From JAEYOM01 sp036260935 (GTDB lineage: Bacteria > Bacillota > Clostridia > Acetivibrionales > DTU013), in the NCBI GenBank assembly GCA_036260935.1, contig DATALQ010000021.1, positions 1 to 64,000 on the forward strand: DNA of 64,000 nt, read 5' to 3'. The notes under the pieces were generated by a model, which was not told where the DNA came from, did no database searches, and was given only the letters and a program-made list of their open reading frames with translations. The position numbers and the translations under genes were made by a program. Positions 48,967-57,919 of the stretch are shown piece after piece (position 1 is the first letter of the stretch; every line of letters begins with the position of its first letter).

Positions 48967-49617
48967 TTACATTTTTCTAAAAACGCCTATTACTTTCCCA
49001 AGTATCGTCAGATTTTCCCTGACTATAATCGGGTCCATGTACTGATTCTGAGGCTGAAGCCTGACATATCCCTTTTCCTTGTAGAAGGTCTTTACAGTTG
49101 CTTCATCATTGATCATTGCGACGACTATGTCGCCGTTGTTTGCTGTCGACTGCTGTCTGACAAGCACCATATCCCTATCCAGAATACCTGCTTCGACCAT
49201 ACTGTCACCCTGCACCTTCAGCATGAATGCTGTAGAATTCTGAACAAAATCGACGGGAAGGGGGAAAGTGTCTTCAATATTCTCAACGGCAAGTATGGGC
49301 TGACCGGCTGTGACTTTGCCAACGATCGGTATATCAACGAGTTCTTTTCTGGAATAATAATCCTTGGGCTCTTCATGCTCTCTGACGAATGATTTGCGAT
49401 TACCGCCAATTACTCTGAGAGCTCTTGGCTTTGTGGGATCCTTAAGTATTAGTCCGCTTTTTTCCAACTTTTCGAGGTAACCATGAACGGTGGAAGTTGA
49501 CTTGAAACCGACAGCGCTGCATATTTCTCTTACAGACGGCGGATAACCCTTTTCTTCGACCTGACTGTTCACAAAATCGAGTATTTTCTGCTGTTTGTCA
49601 TTCAGTTTCTTGTTCAT
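48967..49617 (-). CDS. lexA: LexA, SOS repressor
   Basis: The 216-residue repressor has an N-terminal winged helix (PPSVREICSAVGFKSTSTVHGYLEKL, 26-51). The C-terminal autoprotease domain has cleavage site Ala104-Gly105, nucleophile Ser139 (QGDSM) and general-base Lys176 (EATVKTF). The ATG at 49617 is 8 bases after AAAGGGG; an upstream in-frame GTG overlaps that site. Its promoter carries a LexA box, so it is autoregulated. It is divergent from a LysM-domain gene, matching the lexA-yneA arrangement of bacilli. Confidence 0.96.
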   Translation of the reverse strand: MNKKLNDKQQKILDFVNSQVEEKGYPPSVREICSAVGFKSTSTVHGYLEKLEKSGLILKDPTKPRALRVIGGNRKSFVREHEEPKDYYSRKELVDIPIVGKVTAGQPILAVENIEDTFPLPVDFVQNSTAFMLKVQGDSMVEAGILDRDMVLVRQQSTANNGDIVVAMINDEATVKTFYKEKGYVRLQPQNQYMDPIIVRENLTILGKVIGVFRKM

Positions 49618-49668
49618 TCCGTACACCCCTTTGTAAAACTGGAACTTCTAATATTTTTTACTAAAATT

Positions 49669-49697
49669 ATTATATTAAATAAACTAAAGAAAGTCAA
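49669..49697 (-). promoter_or_regulatory. lexA promoter
   Basis: On the minus strand TTGACT (49697-49692), 17 bases and TATAAT (49674-49669). LexA box A overlaps the -35 end, which would give negative autoregulation. Confidence 0.75.
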
Positions 49698-49708
49698 ACA
49701 AATGTTCG
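49695..49708. promoter_or_regulatory. LexA (SOS) box A
   Basis: CAAAC-AAAT-GTTCG differs at one position from the Gram-positive consensus CGAAC-N4-GTTCG. It overlaps the lexA -35. Confidence 0.75.
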
Positions 49709-49716
49709 AAAATATG

Positions 49717-49746
49717 TTGACAAGGGAACACCTGTTCGATTATAAT
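49717..49746 (+). promoter_or_regulatory. promoter of the yneA-like gene
   Basis: TTGACA (49717-49722), an 18-base spacer and TATAAT (49741-49746). LexA box B fills the spacer. Confidence 0.8.
49725..49738. promoter_or_regulatory. LexA (SOS) box B
   Basis: GGAAC-ACCT-GTTCG lies between the -35 and -10 of the LysM gene promoter, where bound LexA would block RNA polymerase. Confidence 0.85.
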
Positions 49747-49752
49747 AATAAC

Positions 49753-49766
49753 AGAACACATGTTCT
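49753..49766. promoter_or_regulatory. LexA (SOS) box C
   Basis: AGAAC-ACAT-GTTCT is a perfect inverted repeat near the predicted transcription start of the LysM gene, giving a second LexA contact. Confidence 0.85.
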
Positions 49767-49781
49767 GCAGGAGGTAAGGCT

Positions 49782-50066
49782 ATGAACAGAAAATTCAGAC
49801 TGGTAAATCGCAGGCGTTTCTACATATTTATAATGATCGTCACTGTAGCCGTAACATCTATGGCGTTTGCAGCAACCGTACAAGGTGCCGATACCGGGGA
49901 ATCCTATCAGACTGTGGTGGTAGAGCAGGGTGATACCCTTTGGGATATAGCAAGGGAATACAATAACGGACACGACCTGCGTGGGTATATCACAGAGTTA
50001 AAGAAGATGAACGGTATGGATAGCAGTAACATATTTGCAGGCGATGTACTCAAGATGCCCGTATAA
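49782..50066 (+). CDS. yneA: YneA-like SOS cell-division inhibitor (LysM protein)
   Basis: The 94-residue protein has a basic N-terminus, one transmembrane segment (about 13-31) and an extracytoplasmic LysM domain (44-94, VVVEQGDTLWDIAREY... to VLKMPV). B. subtilis YneA has the same architecture, lies divergent from lexA and blocks septation during the SOS response. Two LexA boxes on its promoter support that role. GCAGGAGG precedes the ATG. Sequence similarity to YneA beyond LysM is modest, so function rests on architecture and context. Confidence 0.85.
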   Translation: MNRKFRLVNRRRFYIFIMIVTVAVTSMAFAATVQGADTGESYQTVVVEQGDTLWDIAREYNNGHDLRGYITELKKMNGMDSSNIFAGDVLKMPV

Positions 50067-50077
50067 AAAGACTAAAC

Positions 50078-51913
50078 CTACTTTTTGCCTGAAGACAGCT
50101 TACTTTCTATTTCTTTAAGCCGCTTATTGATATTGGTATTCTTTGATCTTTTATTAAGTTCCAAATATTCTTTATAATATCTTTTCGCATTGCGATAATC
50201 CTTTAGTTCATAATACGTATCTGCAACAGCCTTTACGATAAATGAGCTATGCTTGTTGAATTCATAGCCTTTCAGGAATGCTTTCAAAGCGTCATCCGTT
50301 TTGCCAAGCTTCTGATATGCTGAGCCAAGGTTGAATTCTGCGTATTCCGATTTAGTATAGGTCAAGGCCTTGTTTGCTTCTGTAATGCAGCTATCGTAAT
50401 CTTCCTTCAGAAGATATACTTTTGAAAGGTTGGTATGGGCAGTACTGTTGGCGTTGTTCATCGATATTGCCTTTTTATATTCTATTTCGGCAAGGTCCAG
50501 GTATTCTGTATTCAGCTTTTTTTCATCATAAGCGTTGAGATAGCCGGTTGCAAGTGAATTGTGAGCCCTGTCGCTTCCGGGCGCTTTTCTTACTGTATCG
50601 CTCCAGAGCCGTATGGTAGTTCCGTAGATGTAATTTCTGTAAAGTGTAAATCCAATATAAATTGGAGTCAGGCATAAAAATACTGCAAGCAGCCACGCGA
50701 CCGGATTCTTAAGTATAGTCTTCCGGATGGGCAGGATGTGCAGTGATTTTCGCTTTCGCTCGTACGTGATCATACCGACGAGAAACATGATAAAACCCGC
50801 CAGCGGGAAATAAACCCTGTGTTCGAAGTAAACATCCTTTATGGATATGAAGCTGGATTCCACTGCAAGACCTAAAAAGAACCACAGTATTCCCAATGAA
50901 ACAAGCCGGTTCCTTTTCCAAGTATAAAAAGACAAAGAAGCAATCAGCAAAAGGATTACCAGCGAAATATACGATTGATTGTCCCAAATTGTAACCGATA
51001 TGGGGTAATCGTTGCTGTAGTCGAAAACCTGGCCCAACGGTACAAAAATAAGACGTATATATAAGAGTATGACGTTCAGTTCAGTGTAGAAATACTGGAA
51101 CCGGTCCATTGAAGTGCTGGCCTTGAAGCTAACGTTCGGATCGCTCTGACTGTACCCGTGCAGCAGCAGATTTGTAAGCGGTATTATGGGAACCGTTGCA
51201 AAAATCAGCAAAAAAATGAGAATCCTTTTTATCCAGCGGGTTTTTTCATCCCGGAGGAAGAACATAACCTCGAGCAGCAGCAGCATAAACGGTATCGTGA
51301 TCGTATTTTCCTTCGTAAACATGGCGATTACGGTGAATAAAACAGTCAAAAGCAAGTGGTACCACTTGTTTTTGACCCTGTATTCAAGAAAGAACACGAC
51401 AGCCAGAAGATAAAATGTTGCCGCAAGCGATGCCGTACGCTGTATTATATAAGTTACGGCGTTGATCTGTATGGGATGGGTGACGAACAATATTGCTGCG
51501 AATACTGAGATCACATGTGAATAGCGCGATACAAGCTTTCCCTTGAAATAGGGAAGTGCCAACAGCTTTTTCAATACAGTATAAAACAGTATGCCATTGA
51601 GGGCATGAATGAAGAGGTTTACTGCATGATAACCTCCTTCGTCGGTACCATGGATCACATAATTGATCGATAGTGTAAAATACAATACTATCCTGTTCGC
51701 ATAGAACTTCCACAATCCGGGAAAGTCAAACAGTCTGTGGATTGAATAGTTATTCGAAATGGAACCGAAGTCATCCAGTATGAAGGGTACGAAAAAACTA
51801 TTGCAATAAGCTATGCCCGCAGCAAGAACAATTGCGCCGTATACGAACAATTGCCTTTGAAACATCCGGTTCAGCCAGTTCATTATTTTAATGGAAAGAA
51901 AACCTGCCTTCAA
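50078..51913 (-). CDS. GT-C-type membrane glycosyltransferase-like protein with TPR repeats
   Basis: The 611-residue protein has about ten transmembrane helices (residues 15-420) and then four or so TPR units (about 435-600). An early LDDFGSI acidic motif in the first extracytoplasmic loop and THPIQINAVTYIIQRTASLAA resemble TMTC/PMT-like GT-C proteins, which transfer sugars from polyprenyl carriers to proteins. Substrate and activity are unknown. It begins with TTG directly after the TAG of the upstream SLH gene, with GGAGAAGGA as ribosome site. The two are translationally coupled, so it may modify that surface protein. Confidence 0.75.
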   Translation of the reverse strand: MKAGFLSIKIMNWLNRMFQRQLFVYGAIVLAAGIAYCNSFFVPFILDDFGSISNNYSIHRLFDFPGLWKFYANRIVLYFTLSINYVIHGTDEGGYHAVNLFIHALNGILFYTVLKKLLALPYFKGKLVSRYSHVISVFAAILFVTHPIQINAVTYIIQRTASLAATFYLLAVVFFLEYRVKNKWYHLLLTVLFTVIAMFTKENTITIPFMLLLLEVMFFLRDEKTRWIKRILIFLLIFATVPIIPLTNLLLHGYSQSDPNVSFKASTSMDRFQYFYTELNVILLYIRLIFVPLGQVFDYSNDYPISVTIWDNQSYISLVILLLIASLSFYTWKRNRLVSLGILWFFLGLAVESSFISIKDVYFEHRVYFPLAGFIMFLVGMITYERKRKSLHILPIRKTILKNPVAWLLAVFLCLTPIYIGFTLYRNYIYGTTIRLWSDTVRKAPGSDRAHNSLATGYLNAYDEKKLNTEYLDLAEIEYKKAISMNNANSTAHTNLSKVYLLKEDYDSCITEANKALTYTKSEYAEFNLGSAYQKLGKTDDALKAFLKGYEFNKHSSFIVKAVADTYYELKDYRNAKRYYKEYLELNKRSKNTNINKRLKEIESKLSSGKK

Positions 51914-53701
51914 CTAATCCTTCTCCATTTCGTGAAGTATGCTTTGCCATACATCCATATCAAAGTCTTTACCATTAACAGGCTGATAATCCGGAATCGT
52001 GCCGAGCCTCCATAAAGATATCCCCTGAATGCCGAACAACCTGGCAAGATCGACCTTTTTCATCACGCTGGCCGTATTCTCATACCATACCGTGCTTTCA
52101 AAACCTGTTTTTGTATCTATATATTTAATATACGGATTTTCATAATCCTTTGCATAAAGGTATGTAATTTTTTTATTTGTATTCAATAAATCCATGAAGT
52201 TTGCCAGGTTGAATTTTTCAGCAGTCGAGTTGACGGTCTTTCCGTTCTCTTTCTGCCAGACTATCCAGTCGAAGGATATCTGCAGCATTATCTTGCTTTT
52301 GTCCTGAACGCCGGTCTTTGAATCTGTTATTTTTTCAAGCGCATAGTATATATTTTCTATTGGCGTAGGAGGCGTTATGTTGAAGCCTCTGGCCATGTCG
52401 GAAGCCGAAAGCTTTTTTGCATCGTAATCATGAGCCATAAGTATGACTTTATCAGCGTATATACCGATCGTTCTGTAATCATATCCATCAAAACAGGAGG
52501 AACTGTACTTTTTGTTTATCAGCGGCTGGACCGCAACGTAGAGCTTTTTACCATCCTTGTCGAGCTCTGCTCTTAGATTCTTCAAAAATTCATTGAATGA
52601 TTTTTTGAGCTTGTCGCCGCGAAGACCTTCAAAGTCTATAACGACACCATCAAAGGAGCCCTTTTCTTCGCCGTTTGCAAGTTCGTTCACGGAAGCTGCG
52701 ATCTCTGTAATAACTGAACCACTTTCCCCGGGATTTGTCAAAACAAATTCGGGAATACCTGTTTTACTTCCTGTGAGGGGGTCGGTTATTTTCATATCCT
52801 GTGTCGCATTTATCATCAGCAGAGCAGGTACACCGGATTCCCTGGCGGAATTCAATCTTTCGGAAAAGCCTTTCGGCAGAGAATATTCGTTGTATCCCAA
52901 AGCTTTACTGGAGGAATTGACAACTACATGTCCGCTTTCCGGGTCATAACTGAGCCTGCTCCAGCCAAAGCTCGCCGATGTAAGGTCGGCAATCTTGTCC
53001 TGTTGGGAAGAGGAACTGATGGCATAGAAGGCGTTTAGATCCTTTAGAGGCCTGAGGCGCGCTTCGTTCAACCTTACAAGCATACGGGCGGCTTCTTCCT
53101 TAAGAAGCTTTCCTAAAGGATTGAAGGCAGGCGCAGGGTCTATAAATCCGAAATCTCTGGCCATCGTAATATAACCTGAATTCGTTTTGACATCCTTATA
53201 TAAAGTGCCGAGGTAGGAAAGCTTTCCGGCAAGACCGCCCCAGCCAAGCGAATTCACTGTCATAACCGTTGCTTCTTCACGTGTTACCGGATCTGACGGC
53301 CTTATGCGGGCGGTGTTTTTGGAGATGACTCCCCTGGCCAAAGCCGTTTCTATGGGTTTGTAATATGTCTTTTCAATATCCTGATTGTCCTTAAAAGAAG
53401 CTTTTTTAGGGTCTACCTGTTCCCAGCCCATAATATTGACGAGCCAGGTAATGAATTCACCTCTGGTAATAGTTTTTCCATAACCGAAACGATTGCTCCC
53501 GATCCCTTCTGTAATGCCCATACCGCGCAGCTCAGTGACAGCGTCGTAATAAACGCTGTCCGCGGGTACGTCAGCAAACGGCTGATCCGAGGAAACGGGC
53601 ACAGCTTGGGCAAGATAGCCGGAATAAGTTGAGGCGGACAGACAAAAAATAAAGACAGATAATACGAAACAGCAAATAACGCTTATATATTTTTTAAACA
53701 T
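51914..53701 (-). CDS. SLH-domain surface protein with GH18-type glycosidase domain
   Basis: The 595-residue protein has a signal peptide (1-28), three S-layer-homology modules (about 40-220; repeats of F-x-D and G-x-G-x-x-x-F/I-x-P-x-x-x-x-x-R-x-E) and a GH18 catalytic domain. That domain has FDGVVIDFEGL, with Glu358 as probable acid and Asp356/Asp351 as partners. ILMAHDYD and GISLWRLG complete the barrel. SLH modules attach it to secondary wall polymer, so it likely trims peptidoglycan or spore/cell-wall glycans. The ATG at 53701 is preceded by GTGGGG. It is coupled to the GT-C-like gene. Confidence 0.88.
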   Translation of the reverse strand: MFKKYISVICCFVLSVFIFCLSASTYSGYLAQAVPVSSDQPFADVPADSVYYDAVTELRGMGITEGIGSNRFGYGKTITRGEFITWLVNIMGWEQVDPKKASFKDNQDIEKTYYKPIETALARGVISKNTARIRPSDPVTREEATVMTVNSLGWGGLAGKLSYLGTLYKDVKTNSGYITMARDFGFIDPAPAFNPLGKLLKEEAARMLVRLNEARLRPLKDLNAFYAISSSSQQDKIADLTSASFGWSRLSYDPESGHVVVNSSSKALGYNEYSLPKGFSERLNSARESGVPALLMINATQDMKITDPLTGSKTGIPEFVLTNPGESGSVITEIAASVNELANGEEKGSFDGVVIDFEGLRGDKLKKSFNEFLKNLRAELDKDGKKLYVAVQPLINKKYSSSCFDGYDYRTIGIYADKVILMAHDYDAKKLSASDMARGFNITPPTPIENIYYALEKITDSKTGVQDKSKIMLQISFDWIVWQKENGKTVNSTAEKFNLANFMDLLNTNKKITYLYAKDYENPYIKYIDTKTGFESTVWYENTASVMKKVDLARLFGIQGISLWRLGTIPDYQPVNGKDFDMDVWQSILHEMEKD

Positions 53702-53794
53702 ATTTATCCCCACGTAAAAATTTCATATCATTACATAATTCATCATAATTCTACCATAATGAAATGAATAACTGCAACAGCTGAGGGGGAATAT

Positions 53795-53802
53795 GGTATA
53801 AT
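53795..53802 (+). promoter_or_regulatory. extended -10 promoter for the cysteine desulfurase gene
   Basis: TG-G-TATAAT lies about 130 bases before the gene. A CCTTAC-GAG-GTAAGG hairpin (53805-53819) follows at the predicted transcript start. No good -35 is seen. Confidence 0.45.
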
Positions 53803-53933
53803 AGCCTTACGAGGTAAGGTATTCCTTGATACCGATGCAGCACCCCGGATAGCTATGCAGCACGCAGGATAATTATCCGCTGTTGCTGCCGGATTAGTGT
53901 TTTGAAATCTTATTTGTAGCGAAGGTATTATAA

Positions 53934-55109
53934 ATGCAAAAGGAAATATATCTTGACAATAGTGCAACAACTAGACAATATGACGACGTGACTGAATTAA
54001 TGGCCGATGTCGCAGCCAACAAGTACGGCAACCCTTCATCGCTCCACACAAAAGGAATTGAAGCTGAGAAGCTGGTCAGTTCGGCAAGAAAAGAGATAGC
54101 CGATTCCATGGGAGCCGAGCCAAGGGAAATATACTTTACTTCAGGCGGAACCGAATCGAATAACCTGGCAATCAGAGGTTACCTCGATGCCAATCCGAGA
54201 AAAGGCAAGCATATAATTACTTCTAAAATCGAACATCCTTCGGTTCTTGAGGTATACCGCCATCTTGAGGAACACGGCTACCTCGTCGATTACATCGGTG
54301 TCGACGAAAACGGTTTAATGGATCTCCAGGAACTCAGGAATAAAATTTCGGCTGAAACCTCCTTGATCAGCTTTATACTGGTCAATAATGAAACGGGTAC
54401 GATACAGCAGATCGGCAGGATAGCAGCCATTCGCGATGAATTGAGCCCGCAGGCAGTGATACATGCCGATGCGGTACAGGCGTACGGAAAGCTCAGAATA
54501 ATACCCGAGAGGTCGGGAATAGGTCTCATGTCGGTAAGTTCTCACAAAATACATGGGCCAAAGGGAGTGGGCGCTTTATATTCATCGCGCAGGATCAGGA
54601 TAAAGCCTCTCTTTTATGGAGGCGGGCAGGAAGCGCTTCTGCGCTCCGGTACGGAAAACGTACCAGGTATTGCAGGCTTCGGGCTCGCTGCAAAACTGAC
54701 GTTTGAAAAACTGGAGGCCAATTATGAAAAGGCTGACCTTTTGAAGAAGCATTTCATTGAACTGCTTGCCTCATCCGGATTGGAGCACCGCGTCAATTCG
54801 CCGGAAAAAGGATCGCCTTATGTCATAAATATATCCTTTGCCAACGTTAGGGCGGAAGTACTGCTCCACCATCTTGAACAAAAGGGTATTTTTATATCGA
54901 CAGGCTCAGCCTGCTCATCACATAAAAATACGAGGAGCCATGTGCTTACATCGATGGGCGTTCCGGCAGCACTGACCGACGGCGCAGTCAGATTCAGCCT
55001 GTCAGGCTTCAATACGCCGCAGGAAATCGAGCAGACTGTTGAGGCTTTAAAGGAGATTATTCCCGTCATCGACATCAACAGGAGACACAAAATAAAGAAG
55101 AATGTTTAG
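53934..55109 (+). CDS. cysteine desulfurase (NifS/IscS family)
   Basis: The 391-residue PLP enzyme removes sulfur from cysteine as a protein persulfide. The PLP lysine is Lys205 (SSHKIHGPKG) and the catalytic Cys327 is in STGSACSSHKN, on a long loop typical of group I (IscS/NifS) enzymes. YLDNSATTR starts the fold. Next is thiI, so its sulfur probably goes to ThiI for 4-thiouridine in tRNA or thiamine, like the NifZ-ThiI pair of B. subtilis. The stop codon falls inside a hairpin repeat. Confidence 0.93.
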   Translation: MQKEIYLDNSATTRQYDDVTELMADVAANKYGNPSSLHTKGIEAEKLVSSARKEIADSMGAEPREIYFTSGGTESNNLAIRGYLDANPRKGKHIITSKIEHPSVLEVYRHLEEHGYLVDYIGVDENGLMDLQELRNKISAETSLISFILVNNETGTIQQIGRIAAIRDELSPQAVIHADAVQAYGKLRIIPERSGIGLMSVSSHKIHGPKGVGALYSSRRIRIKPLFYGGGQEALLRSGTENVPGIAGFGLAAKLTFEKLEANYEKADLLKKHFIELLASSGLEHRVNSPEKGSPYVINISFANVRAEVLLHHLEQKGIFISTGSACSSHKNTRSHVLTSMGVPAALTDGAVRFSLSGFNTPQEIEQTVEALKEIIPVIDINRRHKIKKNV

Positions 55110-55206
55110 CGCCAAAGGCGCGGATTACAATTAAAACATACATGGAGTATGTTTAGCGCCAAAGGCGCGATTACATTTAAAACATACATGGAAAGAATGT
55201 TTAGCG
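55104..55206 (+). repeat. two and a fraction tandem 47-48-bp hairpin repeats before thiI
   Basis: Unit 1 (55104-55150) and unit 2 (55151-55198) share GTTTAGCGCC-AAA-GGCGCG, an ATTACA stretch and TTAAAACATACATGGA. A third start (GTTTAGCG) at 55199 merges into the thiI ribosome site. Each unit holds a GCGCC/GGCGC hairpin. The unit junction adds AAACATAC/GTATGTTT. The first GTTTAG supplies the desulfurase stop codon. Confidence 0.85.
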
Positions 55207-55215
55207 GAGGACGTA

Positions 55216-56409
55216 ATGGACAAAGTCATTCTGGTAAGGTACGGAGAGATCATATTGAAGGGCCTGAACAGGCCTGTATTTGAAGAAAAACTGATGAGCA
55301 ACATCAAAAAATCTCTGAACGGACTGGGTAAAGCCGATATCAAGAGATCTCAGGCAAGGATCTATATAGAGCCCCACGAAGAAAGTTTTGATTTCAACGA
55401 GGCTGTTGCGAGGCTGGTAAAGGTTTTCGGGATAGTATCAGTGAGCACCGCACAAAAGCTGCCATCGGATTTCGAAATGATCCAAAAGCATTCACTGGAA
55501 CTGGCTCGACAGCATGTGGATTCTCTGATAAAAAAGGGTATGACAGGCCAGATCGCTTTCAAGGTGGAAGCAAAGAGAGGGGACAAGCATTTTCCGATGC
55601 AGTCTCCGGAAATAAGCGCCGAGCTCGGCGGTTACCTGCTGGAAAACATACCTGTTCTGAAGGTTGACGTGCATCATCCCGATTTCATCTTTTACGTCGA
55701 GGTTCGAGAGAATGCATACATATATTGCGATATTATCCCTTCCAACGGAGGTCTCCCCACCGGCACCAACGGAAAAGGTGTACTGCTGCTATCCGGAGGT
55801 ATCGACAGTCCCGTGGCAGGCTGGATGATGGCAAAACGCGGCATGGAACTCGAAGCCGTGCATTTTTACAGCTATCCCTACACCAGTGAACGCGCAAAGG
55901 ATAAAGTCATCGAACTTGCGAAAATACTCTCGCGCTATTGCTACCGCATAAAACTGCACATAGTTCCTTTTACTGAGATACAGCTTGAAATAAACGATAA
56001 ATGTCCCGAAGACCACCTGACGATCATTATGCGCAGGGTAATGATGCAGATAGCCGAAAGGATAGCTGTTAAAAGCGGAGCACTTGCGCTGATTACGGGT
56101 GAAAGCCTCGGACAGGTCGCAAGCCAGACGCTGCACAGCCTGGCAGTTACAAACGCAGTTTGTGAACTGCCGGTGTTCAGGCCTTTAATCGGCATGGACA
56201 AGAACGAAGTGATTGAGATTGCCAGAAAGATAGATACGTTCGAGACCTCGATATTGCCTTACGAAGACTGCTGTACGGTATTTGTGGCAAAACACCCAAA
56301 GACGAGGCCGAAGCTCGGAGAGGTGGAAAAATATGAAGAGGTTCTCCAGCTTGAGGAAATGATGGAGAAAGCTATCAATGATACCGAAACAATACTCGTG
56401 ACCGAGTAA
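55216..56409 (+). CDS. thiI: ThiI, tRNA 4-thiouridine synthase / thiamine sulfur carrier enzyme
   Basis: The 397-residue protein has an N-terminal ferredoxin-like/THUMP RNA-binding region (about 1-165) and a PP-loop ATPase with SGGIDS (193-198, LLLSGGIDSPVAGWMM). A YEDCCTVFVAKHPKTRP motif lies near the end. The rhodanese domain of E. coli ThiI is absent, as usual in Firmicutes, where the adjacent desulfurase supplies persulfide directly. GCGGAGG precedes the ATG. Confidence 0.95.
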   Translation: MDKVILVRYGEIILKGLNRPVFEEKLMSNIKKSLNGLGKADIKRSQARIYIEPHEESFDFNEAVARLVKVFGIVSVSTAQKLPSDFEMIQKHSLELARQHVDSLIKKGMTGQIAFKVEAKRGDKHFPMQSPEISAELGGYLLENIPVLKVDVHHPDFIFYVEVRENAYIYCDIIPSNGGLPTGTNGKGVLLLSGGIDSPVAGWMMAKRGMELEAVHFYSYPYTSERAKDKVIELAKILSRYCYRIKLHIVPFTEIQLEINDKCPEDHLTIIMRRVMMQIAERIAVKSGALALITGESLGQVASQTLHSLAVTNAVCELPVFRPLIGMDKNEVIEIARKIDTFETSILPYEDCCTVFVAKHPKTRPKLGEVEKYEEVLQLEEMMEKAINDTETILVTE

Positions 56410-56485
56410 TTACCATACATGTAATACAGGCACTTCTGACAACAATATAATAAATAAGGAATAATTCCGAAAGAGGTTGTTGCCG

Positions 56486-57892
56486 GTGTCTGATTCTGTG
56501 AAAAAGGGTCTTAAGGCTTTCATTGCAGGTTTGGCGATCGTTGTTGTCCTTTTTGCCGCAGGAATGTTGCTACTTTCTAACATATACACGGGTGATACGA
56601 TCAGAAAGGGCGTTCATATAGGGCAAACGGATGTTTCGTGGATGTCTGCCGATAACGCCAGGCAGCTGCTGCTGGAAGAGCATGCAAAGGGCGGTGAGCG
56701 GTACATTACGCTCACTTACGGCGATAAGGTCTGGACAATCTCTCCCGAAGACATAGGCTATCATTACGATATAGAAAATGCAGTACAACAGGCCTATAAA
56801 ATCGGCAGAGAGGGGAACATCTTTAAAAAACTGTATGATTCGCTACTGCTTGCAAGCAGAGAAAACCAGGTGCCGGTAGGCGAAGGCTATGACAGCGACC
56901 GGCTGCTGTTAGTTTTACATAAAATAAAAAAAGAAATAGATTCAGAACCCAGAGACGCGGTATTAAGCTATGAATCAGGGAAAATAAGCATTACAAGGGA
57001 AACGAACTACAGGAACCTGGATATTGACAGAAATATCGAATTGATAGAAAATCAATTAATAAAGGGAGTCTTCGGCAACATTGCGTTGCAGGTAGACGAA
57101 CGTAAGCCGCGACTTACATACGATGGATTAAGCGCAATAAACGGAGTGATATCGAGTTTCAGTACCAGGTTCAACAGAAGCGACCTGAACAGGACAGATA
57201 ACATCAAGTTGGCAAGCAGCAGGATCAATAACCGGATAATACTGCCCGGCGAATCCTTTTCGATGAACGAAACACTGGGGCCGAGAACTCAGGACAACGG
57301 CTACAAGGAAGCCCCGATCATTTTCAAGAATGAGCTGGTACCGGGAACCGGAGGGGGCGTTTGTCAGGTATCGTCGACCTTGTATAATACGGTTCTGCTT
57401 GCAGGCCTTGATGTTATAGAACGTACGCATCACTCGATGCCGCTTACGTATATCAGTCCCGGAAGGGATGCCACGATCAATGAAAACTCGATAGACTTCA
57501 GATTTGTGAATGATTCCGGCTATCCGATATGCCTTAAGGCCGGCGTCAGCGGGAACAGGCTAATCATTAGCATGCTTGGCAGGAAAAGGGACGACGGACT
57601 GGTTATAAGTTTGAAAACTCAGACCGTAGCAGTATATCTGCCTAAACCTGATGAAATAATACTGGATTACACGTTGCCAAACGGTCAGGCCGAAGTGGAA
57701 AGAAAACCTGTAAAGGGGCTGAGAGTAATACTTTACCGCGAGGCATACAAAAACGGGGCTCTGGAATGGAGAGAAAAGCTGACGGAGGACTATTATAAAC
57801 CAATACAGGGGAAAATCCGGGTCAGCAGCGATCTGTACCGTATGAATAAGAACAATATCAACCAGGTATCAACAGTTGATATGGATATATAA
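56486..57892 (+). CDS. VanW family protein with putative peptidoglycan-binding region
   Basis: The 468-residue protein has one N-terminal transmembrane segment (about 9-31) and an extracytoplasmic region. That region resembles the PG_binding_4 module (about 40-210) that often precedes VanW. A VanW domain follows (about 225-360, with LGPRTQDNGYKEAPI and GGGVCQVSSTLYNTVLLAGL). A basic beta-rich tail of about 100 residues ends the protein. VanW proteins associate with the cell wall; their biochemical role is unknown. GTG 56486, 9 bases after AGAGG, is preferred over TTG 56477. Confidence 0.87.
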   Translation: MSDSVKKGLKAFIAGLAIVVVLFAAGMLLLSNIYTGDTIRKGVHIGQTDVSWMSADNARQLLLEEHAKGGERYITLTYGDKVWTISPEDIGYHYDIENAVQQAYKIGREGNIFKKLYDSLLLASRENQVPVGEGYDSDRLLLVLHKIKKEIDSEPRDAVLSYESGKISITRETNYRNLDIDRNIELIENQLIKGVFGNIALQVDERKPRLTYDGLSAINGVISSFSTRFNRSDLNRTDNIKLASSRINNRIILPGESFSMNETLGPRTQDNGYKEAPIIFKNELVPGTGGGVCQVSSTLYNTVLLAGLDVIERTHHSMPLTYISPGRDATINENSIDFRFVNDSGYPICLKAGVSGNRLIISMLGRKRDDGLVISLKTQTVAVYLPKPDEIILDYTLPNGQAEVERKPVKGLRVILYREAYKNGALEWREKLTEDYYKPIQGKIRVSSDLYRMNKNNINQVSTVDMDI

Positions 57893-57919
57893 ATTAACGC
57901 GGGAAAACGAGGGGTCGAA

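Noticed and set aside
55104..55206. The tandem repeats before thiI as a small CRISPR array
   Set aside because: The whole 47-48-bp unit is repeated with no unique spacers, and no cas genes are near.
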